Assembly (NCBI GenBank): GCA_024234855.1
Contig: JACKNN010000004.1
Coordinates: forward strand, 310,001-374,000
Direction of reading: 5' to 3'
Length of the DNA: 64,000 nt
From: Pseudomonadales bacterium
GTDB lineage: Bacteria > Pseudomonadota > Gammaproteobacteria > Pseudomonadales > Halieaceae
Each line of letters opens with the position of its first letter. The stretch's first letter is position 1. This document shows positions 47,668 through 57,769 of the stretch, in pieces. The notes under the pieces were generated by a model. It had not been told where the DNA came from, ran no database searches, and was given only the letters and a program-made list of their open reading frames with translations. The translations under genes were made by a program, and so were the position numbers.

Positions 47668-49922
47668 CAGTTATCCCCCCCAAACAGCGATTGAAACCAG
47701 TCTTTCAGACCGGATGCGCGCGGTGCACAATTGGTGCTCTGGCGCGGCTCCGAGCCGGAAATAAACGGCACCAGGCGCGAGCCGGGACAGCCCTTGCCGG
47801 TGAGAAAGCCGTTCTCGTCGTCGATCCAGAACGTCTGCATGCCGTCCGGCATGCGATAGCCCAGCGGCCGTTCGCTGGCCGCCGCCATAAAATGCGCCCA
47901 CACCTTGAGCGCCCCGCTGCCGCCGGTCAGGCCGGTACTGCCGTTGTCGTCCCGGCCGATCCAGGTGACGGCCAGCAGGTCACCGGCAAAACCCGCGAAC
48001 CACGAATCCCTGCCATCGTTGGTGGTGCCGGTCTTGCCGGCGACATCGAAGTTGGCCGGCAGGTAATTGTAGGCGCTGCGACCGGTACCTTCGCGCATCA
48101 CTGCGCGCAGGGCATAGGTCAACAGGTTTGTCGCCTGCAGGCTCACCGTGCGCTCGTATTCCAGCGGGTAGCGCTTGAGCGCATTGCCCTGGGCATCAAC
48201 CACCTCGCGGATACTGCGCAGGGGCATACGGAAACCGCCGGCCGCTATAGTCTGGTACATCGCAGCCATATCCATGGGCGAGTACTCACCGGCGCCCAGG
48301 GTGAGTGCGGGCACTTCCGGGATGTCGCCCTCTATTCCCAGGCGGCGCAGCATGTCGACCACCGTATCCAGGCCGAGGTCCATGCCCAGCCGCGCGGTCG
48401 CCAGGTTATAGGAATTGGCCAGGGCGTTGTACAGCAGTACGTCACCGTGCACCTTGCGGTCGAAATTGCGGGGCTCCCATGCCTTGCCGCCCGGCCCCGG
48501 CACTTTCATCGGGGTATCGGCCAGCATGGATACCAGGGAGTAGCGCCGAGGCTGCTCCAGGGCGGCCAGGTAGACAGCCGGTTTCAGCAGCGAGCCCGCC
48601 GGCCGGCGCGCGTCCAGTGCGCGGTTGAAACCGGCGTAGCGAATACTTCGGCCGCCCACCAGTGCCGCCACCTCACCGGAGTCGAAGCGGGTAACCACCG
48701 AGGCGCTTTCCAGTGCCCCGCCCTTGTTGAGCTGGTCGAGCACGGCGGTGGTACTGCGCTCTATCTGGCGCTGCAGCAACGGGTCGAACGGCGTGAAAAT
48801 ACTCAGCCCAAGGGTGGTCAGGTCCTCCTCGCGATACTCCTGCCGCAGTTGCCGCCGGACCAGGTCGAGGTAGGCCGGAAAGGAATCGCGAATACGGTTC
48901 TTGCTGTTCAGGTCCAGGGACCTGGCCTGGGCGGCCTTGGCCTCCTCCGGGGAAATCACGCCCCGCTGGGCCATTTCCGCCAGTACCACATTGCGCCGCT
49001 CCAGCGCCCGTTTGGGATTGCGCACCGGGTTGTACAGTGACGGCCCCTTGATCATGCCGATCAGCAGGGCCTGCTGGTGCAGCCCCAACTGGTTCAGCGG
49101 CGCATCGAAATAATGGCGCGAGGCAAGGGCAAAACCGTGGACTGACCTGGGACCGTCCTGGCCGAGGTAGACCTCGTTGATATAACTTTCCAGGATCTGG
49201 TCTTTTTCATAATGCAGATCCAGCAGCACCGCCATCATTACCTCGGTGAGCTTGCGCACTATGGTGCGCTCCGGTGTGAGGTAATAATTTTTCACCAGCT
49301 GCTGGGTGATGGTGCTGCCGCCCGCCACCACCTGGCCCGACCGCAGATTGCTCCAGGCGGCCCGGGCAATACCGATAAATGAAAAGCCCCAGTGGTCGTA
49401 AAACCGATGGTCCTCTACCGCCAGCAGACCGTCCCGCAGGGTCGGGGGTACATCGTCCAGCCTGACCAGCACCCTGTCCTCGCCGTGCAGGGGGTAAATA
49501 CCGCCAATCTGCACGGGGTCCAGTCGCATCAGGTCCACAGCCCTGCCGCCCGCCGACACAGACTGCACGCGCTGCCCGGCCAGTTGCACCAGCAGGCGCC
49601 GGGCGGGCTCGCTCTCGCCGGGAAAGGTAAAACCGCGGGTGTAGATCTCGAAACGGTCGCGATTGCGCGCCACCTGCCCCGGGCCGGTAGTATTTGTCAC
49701 CTTGCGGTAACCCAGCACCTGCAGCTCGTAGGCAAGGTCCTCGGACCCCAGCCGCGCACCGCTGAACAGTTCCAGCGGCCGGGCATACACCTTGGCCGGC
49801 AGCTCCCACATTTTGTCGGTGAACGTCGAGGTGATTTTCGCGTCCAGGTAGATGAGCAACAGCCCGCCGGCGACCAGGGCGGCGAGCAACAGTTTAAGGA
49901 AGAAATGGCGGGTACGAATCAT
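47667..49922 (-). CDS. mrcB: Penicillin-binding protein 1B
   Basis: Bifunctional peptidoglycan synthase of 751 residues. One N-terminal membrane anchor (residues 7-25) is followed by the UB2H-like region (to ~150), then the glycosyltransferase (GT51) domain with the catalytic motif AVEDHRFYDHWGFSFIGIAR and GGSTITQQLVKNYYL. The transpeptidase domain has the acyl-serine SLLK (in RPAGSLLKP), the SYN motif and KTGTTND. These motifs show that both activities should be intact. It is followed by the TPR lipoprotein gene with a one-base overlap. Confidence 0.96.
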   Translation of the reverse strand: MIRTRHFFLKLLLAALVAGGLLLIYLDAKITSTFTDKMWELPAKVYARPLELFSGARLGSEDLAYELQVLGYRKVTNTTGPGQVARNRDRFEIYTRGFTFPGESEPARRLLVQLAGQRVQSVSAGGRAVDLMRLDPVQIGGIYPLHGEDRVLVRLDDVPPTLRDGLLAVEDHRFYDHWGFSFIGIARAAWSNLRSGQVVAGGSTITQQLVKNYYLTPERTIVRKLTEVMMAVLLDLHYEKDQILESYINEVYLGQDGPRSVHGFALASRHYFDAPLNQLGLHQQALLIGMIKGPSLYNPVRNPKRALERRNVVLAEMAQRGVISPEEAKAAQARSLDLNSKNRIRDSFPAYLDLVRRQLRQEYREEDLTTLGLSIFTPFDPLLQRQIERSTTAVLDQLNKGGALESASVVTRFDSGEVAALVGGRSIRYAGFNRALDARRPAGSLLKPAVYLAALEQPRRYSLVSMLADTPMKVPGPGGKAWEPRNFDRKVHGDVLLYNALANSYNLATARLGMDLGLDTVVDMLRRLGIEGDIPEVPALTLGAGEYSPMDMAAMYQTIAAGGFRMPLRSIREVVDAQGNALKRYPLEYERTVSLQATNLLTYALRAVMREGTGRSAYNYLPANFDVAGKTGTTNDGRDSWFAGFAGDLLAVTWIGRDDNGSTGLTGGSGALKVWAHFMAAASERPLGYRMPDGMQTFWIDDENGFLTGKGCPGSRLVPFISGSEPRQSTNCAPRASGLKDWFQSLFGGDN

Positions 49923-49961
49923 GGGGTGCGAGTGTACACCAGCCGCAGCCGGAAAAGTGCC

Positions 49962-52310
49962 TTAATGAGGCGGCGTTTGGGACTTCGGACCAATCGTCTG
50001 GTCCAGCCAGTCGAGCATTTCCGCCGAGGTATGCAGCACATTCTCCCGCGCGCGGTAGTGGTGCTGCTCAAAGGGCAGCTCCACGTAGCGCACCTTCGCC
50101 CCGTTGCCCACCAGGGCGTGGAACATCCGCCTGGCCTGCAGTGTCGGGGTACCCGGGTTATCGTCGGCACCGCCGTGCATGATCAGGAACGGTTCGTTGA
50201 TCTGGTCCGCAAAATAGAACGGCGACATACGGGTATAGAAGCTCGCGGCATCCCATAACGACCGTTTCTCGTGCTGAAAGCCGAAGGGAGTCAGGGTGCG
50301 GTTATAGGCGCCGCTGATGGCTATGCCGGTCTTGAACAGGTCCGAGTGCGCCAACAGGTTGGCCGTGGAAAACGCGCCGTAGCTCCGCCCCGCCACGGCG
50401 ATACGATCGCGATCGGAGATGCCGTTGTCCACCAGGTAATCGACCGCCGCTTCCATGCTGGAGACAAGCTGCTCCTGGTACGCATCGTTGGCATCAGCAC
50501 CTTCGCCAATAATCGGTACGGTCGGGTTCAGCAGCAAGGCGTAACCATCGAGTACCGCCGCAATGGGCGATGCCTCCTTTATCTGGTGATAGCGGAAACG
50601 CCGGGAATCCATCTGCTCGGCGTACTCCTCATCAGAGAACTCGGCCGGGTAGATCCACACCAGGGTCGGCAGCGGCTTGGTCGGGTCGCGATTCTTCGGC
50701 AGGTACAGCATGCCGTTCAACTTTACCCCGTCCTTGCGGGTATAGGTCACATTCCTGCGCTCGACCCCGTAGAGCTCGGGGAACGGGTTGTAGACTCCGC
50801 CGATCGGCGTGTGCTCGCCGTCGGTTACCGAAAACAGCTGTGGCGGTTCAGTCTCGGACTCGCGCACCGTGAGGAAGGTGCGGGTTTCGGGATCGACGAT
50901 GCCTACCACCCGCTCGTAACGATCGTCTTTCGCGGTGGCAAGCCGGGTAATCTCAAACGTATCCAGATTGAGTGCCTCGATGTAGGGCTGCGGGCCCTCG
51001 GCGCTCAGGCCGTCGCTGGTCAGGAAAATGTGGCGCTTGTACTCCAGCACGGGACCACTGTTGCCGTTGGTACGGATCGGGCTGCCGGGATTGCCATACA
51101 CATCCTTCACTGCTCCCTCCCATACGAGCTTTGGCGTGTGATCCGCCGCGATGACAAACACACTGACCTCGGTGCCACGCTCGGTAAGCCGGGAAAAATA
51201 GGGGGTGCCCTGGTCGGTCCAGCCAAAATTCTGGATAACGCCGTCGCTGCTGGCGACTTCGCGCGCGGCACCGGTGTAGGGTGGATCCAGCGCCATCCAG
51301 CGATCACCGCCTCCCTCGCGGGATTCGGTCCAGCCCAGCGCCCCCGTGTCCGGCTGCCAGGAAAATGCCGGGAGCCCGAAGCCATCGGTCGGTGTTATGC
51401 CATCCTGCTGCAGCAATCCCGGTGCATCGACCCTGTCCCCGTGCTCGAGATCCCACAGCTCGAACGTACGCGGAAAGTGGTTGGCCTTCAGCAGGTGTGA
51501 ATAGGGCCGCTTCAGCCGCACTACCAGTGCATACCTGCGGTCGGGAGACAGTGCCACCCGCGCCAGCACCCCGGTGGTGCCCCCGAACCGCCTGACCTTC
51601 CCATCGAGGCCCACGCGGGCCAGCGTCGAACTGAAGTAGTAGTCGAACAGGTCCTCCTCCAGGGCGTTGTTGAGCAGGTTTTTGTACGTCCGCGTGCGCG
51701 CCATCCCGCCCGGGTGGTCCATGATATTCGGTGATGCGTACGGCGCCGGCACCGGCGCGGCCTCATCCGGCACAATGCGGCACAGCAGCCCCTGGCTGTC
51801 CATCCACTCACAGGGCGCCTCGAAGGCTGGATTGACCGTCACCGGCAAAACCTGCTCCCGGCCAGTGGCGATCTCGAAGACTTTAAGCTCGGGCTTTTTG
51901 TTGGCAAAACTCACCGCACTCAGGTAGCGGCCGTCGGGGGAGATGTCGATCCAGTCGAGTGCCGGCTCCCCTTCGGGCAACCAGCTGGAGACTGTCACAC
52001 CCGAGCGAGCGTCGAGCACCTCCACCCGTTTTACCCTGGAGTCATAGCCCGAAGTCCGGATATCGGGATCAATCGAGAAGCCCGCCAGCCCGAGATGGGG
52101 CCGGGCGATGCGCGCCACCGGCACCAGCGCCTCGCGGTAGATAAAGGCGATCCGCCCGGAGGCGGCATTGAACTCGGCCTCGGGTGTCTGGGTGGCTGTC
52201 AGCAGCTGCACTACCTCCGGGTTTTCGGGCACCCGGTACTCGGACGCGGCGAGCGCATGATGTGCGCCGAACAGGATAACGATGATCAGGAGAGTACGGG
52301 GAAATTTCAT
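49962..52310 (-). CDS. Secreted S9-family prolyl oligopeptidase-like peptidase
   Basis: A 782-residue exported serine peptidase. Signal peptide at residues 1-22 (FPRTLLIIVILFGAHHALAA). Residues ~40-540 are the beta-propeller-like gate with tryptophan-rich repeats; residues ~560-780 are the alpha/beta hydrolase catalytic domain. Catalytic serine in AGRSYGAFSTA, aspartate in GGADDNPGTP, histidine in FEQHHYRARENVLH. Closest in layout to the glutamyl endopeptidase-like S9 group. Stand-alone gene, 39 bases from mrcB, on the same strand. Confidence 0.92.
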   Translation of the reverse strand: MKFPRTLLIIVILFGAHHALAASEYRVPENPEVVQLLTATQTPEAEFNAASGRIAFIYREALVPVARIARPHLGLAGFSIDPDIRTSGYDSRVKRVEVLDARSGVTVSSWLPEGEPALDWIDISPDGRYLSAVSFANKKPELKVFEIATGREQVLPVTVNPAFEAPCEWMDSQGLLCRIVPDEAAPVPAPYASPNIMDHPGGMARTRTYKNLLNNALEEDLFDYYFSSTLARVGLDGKVRRFGGTTGVLARVALSPDRRYALVVRLKRPYSHLLKANHFPRTFELWDLEHGDRVDAPGLLQQDGITPTDGFGLPAFSWQPDTGALGWTESREGGGDRWMALDPPYTGAAREVASSDGVIQNFGWTDQGTPYFSRLTERGTEVSVFVIAADHTPKLVWEGAVKDVYGNPGSPIRTNGNSGPVLEYKRHIFLTSDGLSAEGPQPYIEALNLDTFEITRLATAKDDRYERVVGIVDPETRTFLTVRESETEPPQLFSVTDGEHTPIGGVYNPFPELYGVERRNVTYTRKDGVKLNGMLYLPKNRDPTKPLPTLVWIYPAEFSDEEYAEQMDSRRFRYHQIKEASPIAAVLDGYALLLNPTVPIIGEGADANDAYQEQLVSSMEAAVDYLVDNGISDRDRIAVAGRSYGAFSTANLLAHSDLFKTGIAISGAYNRTLTPFGFQHEKRSLWDAASFYTRMSPFYFADQINEPFLIMHGGADDNPGTPTLQARRMFHALVGNGAKVRYVELPFEQHHYRARENVLHTSAEMLDWLDQTIGPKSQTPPH

Positions 52311-52719
52311 GGCGGCTTACTGGGTGGATACGAGGGCGGGCATTATATCCGCAAACCCGCGCCTGGAGTATACGGCGTGATACCCGCCTGTCCGTTATTC
52401 CCGGAGCGGGAAGCGCGTGGAAGCCTCGTCCGTATCCGGGCCGTGGCCGCTATCCGGCACGGCACAGACAAGCTGTTTCACCAGCCCCCAGGGTGCGACC
52501 CTGTGCAGCAGTCTTCTTCCCCCTCACAACCGCTTGACCGAGCCGCACTGACGGCCCGCAAATCTGCAGTGACAAAACCCAACCACCAGGCCATAGCTGT
52601 AATCGGAACACGGGTATTGCCGGCCTAATTTGCGGCGCCCTTCTGCCGGCAGAGCTCAGGGAAAAATCCAGCTGAAGGCTGGCCGGTGCCAAGCGCTGCA
52701 ACCCGGTCGTCAACGCCAC
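52311..52719. other. Intergenic region, nothing recognised
   Basis: About 410 bases between the S9 peptidase start and the DUF2955 stop. I see no tRNA, repeat or convincing gene; short reading frames here lack ribosome sites and family features. It should contain the peptidase promoter. Confidence 0.4.
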
Positions 52720-53766
52720 CTATGCCGGCGGTAATTGAGTCGGGCTGCGTTCGGAGCGGAAGCGCCGTTGCCACGAACTGCGCCAGCGATCGAGCAGCGA
52801 CACCGCGGCCCAGGCGTACAGCGTGACGGCCACGAACAGGCCCATGCGCGTGGCGAACGCGCTGTAGACATCGTTGCCGTTGGCGCTGTCCTGCACTGCG
52901 GAACCCAGCAGGATCAGCATGGTGACGGCCGTGTTCTGCCAGAAAGACGGACTGTAACGAGTGGCGAACAGCCCGTGGATCATGGCGGCGAATCCGATGC
53001 CGAACAGCAGCATCCACAGGAAAAACATCCACAGCGTGGGCGACAGTTTCAACAACCCCCAGAACAGCATCGCGGTGACGCCCGCCAGGAAGGTGGACCC
53101 CAGCAATTCGCGGCCGGCCGTGCGCGCGCTCACTATCGAGCCCTGCTGGCCCAGCAGCACGGATTTCATGATGAGCTTCAGGTACAGCGAGGGGTTGGTC
53201 AGCGCGAACAGAAATGGCGGCAGCACGATCAGCGCGACGCGCAGGGCGATCCAGTTGGCGTGCCCCGGGCTCTCGTGCACGGCTTTGGCGGCGACCGCGC
53301 CGGGCTCCTCAGGGAACAGCGGGTACACCACCCACAGGCAGACGATGGCCAGCCCCATGCCGAGTACCAGTGCCTGGATGACCGCCACTGCCAGGGCAAA
53401 ACTGTAGATACCGGCCGCGGGAATGATAGTCAGCCCCACGGTGAGCAGGGTGCCCACCAGCGCCTTGCCCTGGCTCACCGAGACGTAGGCGCTGCTGTAC
53501 AGGCCGACAGCCACGGTGAGGACGCCCGCCAGCGGGTAATGCTCCAGCAGCGGCGTGATCAACAGACCGATACCGAGTGTCAGCAGCATGACCCCGGACA
53601 ATCCCAGCAGGCCTTTTGCGTTCATGGGCGGGCCGGGCATCAGTGCCACCGTCAGGGCGAGCAGCGGCGCGATGAATGGCAGCGGCAGCGCGGCGCCGTA
53701 GGCGACCGCCAGCGCCAGCGCCATCGTGAGTGACACCCTGAACACCCGTCTTGCCGCCACCTGCAC
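52720..53766 (-). CDS. DUF2955-type FUSC-like inner-membrane protein
   Basis: A 348-residue integral membrane protein with two blocks of about five helices (residues ~10-160 and ~225-325). It looks like the DUF2955 family, related in layout to the fusaric acid resistance (FUSC) and aromatic-acid exporter membrane proteins. It is the third gene after an outer membrane factor and a HlyD-type adaptor, so it likely supplies the inner-membrane part of a tripartite exporter. The start is a GTG, 17 bases after the adaptor stop. Substrate unknown. Confidence 0.8.
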   Translation of the reverse strand: MQVAARRVFRVSLTMALALAVAYGAALPLPFIAPLLALTVALMPGPPMNAKGLLGLSGVMLLTLGIGLLITPLLEHYPLAGVLTVAVGLYSSAYVSVSQGKALVGTLLTVGLTIIPAAGIYSFALAVAVIQALVLGMGLAIVCLWVVYPLFPEEPGAVAAKAVHESPGHANWIALRVALIVLPPFLFALTNPSLYLKLIMKSVLLGQQGSIVSARTAGRELLGSTFLAGVTAMLFWGLLKLSPTLWMFFLWMLLFGIGFAAMIHGLFATRYSPSFWQNTAVTMLILLGSAVQDSANGNDVYSAFATRMGLFVAVTLYAWAAVSLLDRWRSSWQRRFRSERSPTQLPPA

Positions 53767-53783
53767 GGGTCGCTTACCGCCGC

Positions 53784-54926
53784 TCAGTAGGCATAGGAGA
53801 GCCAGCTCATGGCGCGGATATAGAGTTTGCCCAGCCGCTGCAGAATACCGTGGCCTTCGGAGTAGGCGATCACCGACACCTGCCCCCCCACGCGCAATTG
53901 CCGACGCAGTGCCTCCTGCTCGGCGTCAAACCCGACGATGACCGGAAAGCGCTGGGACTGGCGCAGCCAGTCGCGGTCGTTCTGGATGGTGGGCAAGGAG
54001 CCGGGTGCCGGGGCCTGGCCGTCGCTCACACCGAGCCCGATACTGCGTATCTGTCCGGGGAATACCGTGCCGGGCAGCACGTCGAACAGGATCTCCACCG
54101 GTGTGCCTTCCGCGATATGGCCGAGATTGTTCTCGGTAAAATCAGCCCGGATCCATACGTCCTTGATCGCCACCAGGGTCATCACCGGGCTGCCGGTACC
54201 GGCGTAGTTACCCACATCGGTGCGCAGGTCGGTGATAATGCCCGCCGATGAGGCGCGTACCAGCGTGTCGGCAAGATCGAGTTCGGCCTTTTCCACGGCG
54301 GTCTTTGCGGTCAGCAGTATGCTGTTATCGCTGGTACTTTCTCCGCCCATTTTCTGGATAGCTTCGTCAATGCCCGCCTCCGCGGCAATGATCTGGGCTT
54401 CAGCGGCCTCCAGACTGGCCTGGGCCGCTTCCAACTGGCGCTTCGAAATCGTGCCCGCATCCTCCTCGTGCAGCCGGGCCAGGCGCTCCGCGTTCTTGCG
54501 GGCCTTGTCCGCGTTGGCCCGAGCAGCGAGCAGATTGGCCCTGGCCGCCTCGACCGAGGCGCTGCCCGCCCCCACCTGCCGCCGCGCATTCTCGAGGTCG
54601 GACTGGGCCCTGGCCAGCGCGATCTCGTACTGGGAGGGGTCGATCTGGAACAGTGGGTCCCCGGCCGTCACCTCCTGGTTGTTGCCCACCCAGACTGCGG
54701 TGACCATCCCGGCGACCTTGGGTGCCACGGCCACCACATACCCCTCCACCCGGGCCTGGCTGGTGTACGGTGTGAACCTGTCCGACAGCAGGTACCACAG
54801 CAGGCTGAGGGCGATGACCACGGCGATGAGCTTGCCGCCGCGCCTGACGCTGTCCGCCGCGGCGGCTGGAGGGGACGTATCCGAGGGGTTCATTTCCGGC
54901 GTATCTTTATCGGCTGGGTCACTCAT
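53784..54926 (-). CDS. HlyD/EmrA-type membrane-fusion adaptor
   Basis: A 380-residue adaptor anchored by one N-terminal helix (residues ~32-48, LIAVVIALSLLWYLLS). Lipoyl domain halves are TSQARVEGYVVAVAPKVAGM and AGIITDLRTDVGNYAG, with a long alpha-hairpin between them (residues ~85-210, Ala-rich with many Arg/Glu) and a beta-barrel after (VWIRADFTENNLGHIAEG). Typical partner of a multidrug or aromatic-acid exporter. The start overlaps the stop of the outer membrane factor gene by four bases. Confidence 0.92.
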   Translation of the reverse strand: MSDPADKDTPEMNPSDTSPPAAAADSVRRGGKLIAVVIALSLLWYLLSDRFTPYTSQARVEGYVVAVAPKVAGMVTAVWVGNNQEVTAGDPLFQIDPSQYEIALARAQSDLENARRQVGAGSASVEAARANLLAARANADKARKNAERLARLHEEDAGTISKRQLEAAQASLEAAEAQIIAAEAGIDEAIQKMGGESTSDNSILLTAKTAVEKAELDLADTLVRASSAGIITDLRTDVGNYAGTGSPVMTLVAIKDVWIRADFTENNLGHIAEGTPVEILFDVLPGTVFPGQIRSIGLGVSDGQAPAPGSLPTIQNDRDWLRQSQRFPVIVGFDAEQEALRRQLRVGGQVSVIAYSEGHGILQRLGKLYIRAMSWLSYAY

Positions 54927-56476
54927 TTGCTGGATCCTGGATTCGAAGATGGACCCGCGGGCGGCACCGGCAGCGGGGCGGTCAACAGGTCACCCCAGTC
55001 GCTGCGCTGCTGCAGGGTGTCGCGGGTGGGGGCCGGTATCAGCTGGTCGATGGGGGTTTCCACCCAGCCGCCGCCAAGGGCCCGGTAGAGGCTGATTATG
55101 GCACTGATGTGGTTGCCGCGGTTCGCCAGTTCGTCGGTGGACTGGGAGAACACCGAACGCTGCGCGTCCAGCACCCGGGAGAAATCGGCGTAGCCCTCGA
55201 CGTACAACGTGGTGGCGAGTTCCAGCGAGCGCTCAGCCGCGGCCACCGACTGTACCAGCACGGCCTGCAACTCGCGCGTCTTGACCACGGTGACGGCAGC
55301 GTTGTCGATCTCCTGGGCTGCCAGCAGCACGCGGTTCTGGAAACTCTCGATGGTCTGCTGCAGGCGCGCGTCCTGCAGGCGTATGTTGTCGGCGATCCGG
55401 CCGTGGTCGAAGACATTCCAGGTGAAAGCGGGGCCCCCGCCGAGGACGGTGCTATCCGGCCTGCCACCGCCGCTGGTACCCGACCAGCCGATACTGCCCA
55501 GCAGGCTGATGGCCGGGTAGTAGTCGGCCTCGGCGATACCGATCTGCGCGGACTGCGCAGCGACCTGCCAGGCCGCCGTGCGAACATCCGGGCGCCGTGC
55601 CAGCAACCGGGCCGGGATCTCGTCGACGGACACCCCGGGGACCCCGGGCAGTTCCTTTGGCGCCGCTGCCAGTTCCGGAATGTCGCCGGGTGGACGCGCC
55701 AGCAGGGTCGCCAGGGCGTTGCGGGTCTGGGTGAGCCTGATCTCCAGCGGCGGCACACTGGACAGCGTCGTCAGGTACTGGGTCCTGGCCTGTTGCAGGT
55801 CCAGCTCCGATTGCTGGCCCCCCCGATAGAGGCGCTCGGTCATATCCAGGCTGCGCTTCTGGATCTCGGCATTCTTGCGGGCGATGTCGATCAGTGCGTG
55901 GGTGGTGCGGTAGGAAAAGTACAGGTCTGCGACCTGCGCGGCCAGCAGCACCTGCACGTCCTGCTGATTGGTGATCGAAGCGAAAAACGCCGCGTCCGCC
56001 GATTCCACGCCGCGCCGGAATCGCCCCCAGAAATCCAGTTCCCAGCCGATATCGAAGCCGGCCTGGTAGTTCGTGAAACTGTCGTCGTTGTCCACTGCCC
56101 CGCCATTCCGCCGGGTGTCGATGTAGGTGGCGGCGCCGTTCACCTGCTGCAGCTGTGGGTAGAGGTTGCTGCCGGCAATACCCAGCTGGGCGCGGCTTTC
56201 CAGGATGCGCAAGCCGGCGATTTGCAGGCTGGGATTCTCCCGGCGCGCGGTCTCGATCAGGCCGTTGAGGGTAGTATCGTCGAACACCTGCCACCAGAAA
56301 CTCAGGTCCACGTCGGACTCTCGCTGCGGCTCCCGCAACTGGCCGTACAGGTCGCTCTGCCAGTCGGCAAGCCAACTCACCTCCGGCTCCTGGTAATCCG
56401 GCCCCAGGGTGGTGCAGGCAGCGAGCAGGCCCGCCACAGCGAGCGCAGCGAGTCGCGTGGGAAAGGTGCCACGCAC
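54923..56476 (-). CDS. Outer membrane factor lipoprotein, NodT/OprM type
   Basis: A 517-residue trimeric outer-membrane channel subunit. The lipobox LLAACTTLGPDYQEP has the acylated Cys at residue 21. The two OEP repeats follow: residues ~60-260 (FWWQVFDDTTLNGLIETARR, LRILESRAQLGIAGSNLYPQ) and ~285-480 (RRPDVRTAAWQVAAQSAQIG). It ends with YRALGGGW, then a Pro-rich tail. It lies 20 bases after the AI-2E-type gene and overlaps the adaptor gene, so these four genes form one unit. Confidence 0.94.
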   Translation of the reverse strand: MRGTFPTRLAALAVAGLLAACTTLGPDYQEPEVSWLADWQSDLYGQLREPQRESDVDLSFWWQVFDDTTLNGLIETARRENPSLQIAGLRILESRAQLGIAGSNLYPQLQQVNGAATYIDTRRNGGAVDNDDSFTNYQAGFDIGWELDFWGRFRRGVESADAAFFASITNQQDVQVLLAAQVADLYFSYRTTHALIDIARKNAEIQKRSLDMTERLYRGGQQSELDLQQARTQYLTTLSSVPPLEIRLTQTRNALATLLARPPGDIPELAAAPKELPGVPGVSVDEIPARLLARRPDVRTAAWQVAAQSAQIGIAEADYYPAISLLGSIGWSGTSGGGRPDSTVLGGGPAFTWNVFDHGRIADNIRLQDARLQQTIESFQNRVLLAAQEIDNAAVTVVKTRELQAVLVQSVAAAERSLELATTLYVEGYADFSRVLDAQRSVFSQSTDELANRGNHISAIISLYRALGGGWVETPIDQLIPAPTRDTLQQRSDWGDLLTAPLPVPPAGPSSNPGSSK

Positions 56477-56496
56477 CTCGCGTGCCCTTCCGGGTT

Positions 56497-57615
56497 CTAT
56501 GGCGTTTCCGCCGCCCGGTCGGCGTCGGCATCCTCGGCGTCGGCACCGTGGGCCACCCAGGTCATGAACAACTGGTAGCCGACCGCCAGCAGGACCGCGC
56601 CGACAAACATGCCGACGATACCGCCGCTGACCATGCCCCCGAGCGCGCCGAGCAGGATTACCGGCATCGGTGCCTCCACCCCACGGGCCAGCAGCAACGG
56701 CTTGAGGAAGTTATCGGCGAGTCCGCCCAGGCCCAGATAGACGGTGTAGACCATGTTCATGCTGTTGCTGGCGTCGCCGGAGGTCCATATATAGCCGATG
56801 ACCGGCAGTGTAATGAGCAGCGCCGGGGCCTGCAGAATACCCAGCACCATCACCAGCAGGGCCCACAGGCCCGCTGCCGGGACGCCCGCCCAGATGAAGC
56901 CGATACCCAGTATCAGCGCCTGGATGAACGCGACGCCGATAACCCCGGTCGCCACCGAGCGCACCGTGGCGGTGATCAGGGATTGTATGGGCGGCCCGCT
57001 CTCTCTGCTGGTGAATCGACAGATGATATCGCCCACCGCCCGGCTGCCGGGTTCGCCGTAGGCCATGACGATGCCGGCGACGATAAGGGATGCCAGGAAC
57101 AACAGTACGGCCCCCGCAGTGCTCGCGGCGGCCCGCACCGCCCGCCGGGACAGGCTGCCGAGCGTCTCCCTGTTGTCCTGCGCAAATTCGGGCAGGTTGG
57201 TGGCGGCCTCCTGCCAGAGGCGGTAGACCCGCTCGCCGACCAAAGGCCATTCCGCTACCGATTCCCGGGGCTGCGGTATGCTGACGGTCCCGGATTCGAA
57301 GCGATCGTAGCCCGTCTGGATCTGTTTGGCGAAGGAGGCGCCCAGCAGCACCGTGGGCACACCGATCAGCAGCAACCCGGCCAGCACCAGCACGGTGGCC
57401 GCACGCCCCTGCCGGCCACCCAGGTGCGCGGCGAGTCGCCTGTGCACGGGGTACAAGGCGATGGCCAGGACCACCGACCACAGCGCAAGGTTGACGAACG
57501 GGGCGACCACCCGTCCACACAGCACCAGCATAAAGACCAGCAGACCCACACGGATGAAAACATCCAGCAGGTCGCGTGACAGAAAATTCCGGATGGCCGA
57601 GCTTTCGATTTGCAT
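56497..57615 (-). CDS. AI-2E family transporter (PerM/YdiK-like)
   Basis: A 372-residue membrane protein with about eight helices. Family marks are the long soluble segment after the first helices, VGVAFIQALILGIGFIWAG, and the late helices with LADNFLKPLLLARGV and VILLGALGGMVSGGIVGMFV. Members export small molecules or ions (autoinducer-2, Na+/H+ in some); the substrate here is unknown. It is the first gene of the efflux operon, 20 bases ahead of the outer membrane factor gene. Confidence 0.9.
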   Translation of the reverse strand: MQIESSAIRNFLSRDLLDVFIRVGLLVFMLVLCGRVVAPFVNLALWSVVLAIALYPVHRRLAAHLGGRQGRAATVLVLAGLLLIGVPTVLLGASFAKQIQTGYDRFESGTVSIPQPRESVAEWPLVGERVYRLWQEAATNLPEFAQDNRETLGSLSRRAVRAAASTAGAVLLFLASLIVAGIVMAYGEPGSRAVGDIICRFTSRESGPPIQSLITATVRSVATGVIGVAFIQALILGIGFIWAGVPAAGLWALLVMVLGILQAPALLITLPVIGYIWTSGDASNSMNMVYTVYLGLGGLADNFLKPLLLARGVEAPMPVILLGALGGMVSGGIVGMFVGAVLLAVGYQLFMTWVAHGADAEDADADRAAETP

Positions 57616-57769
57616 CGTCGATTCCCCTTGATGTTATCGAGTGGCCCAAGTGTGAACTACCTGAATGGCGGAATCCAGCGGGAGCCCTGTCGGGACGAGC
57701 AGGAAGCCCGGGTCGACCGCGTCGTCCAAGACCCGGCTGGTGTCGCTGGCTTCCTCCAATGGTTGTGCA

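Noticed and set aside
52450..52719. An 89-codon minus-strand frame before DUF2955.
   Set aside because: No ribosome site or recognisable features; probably chance in GC-rich DNA.
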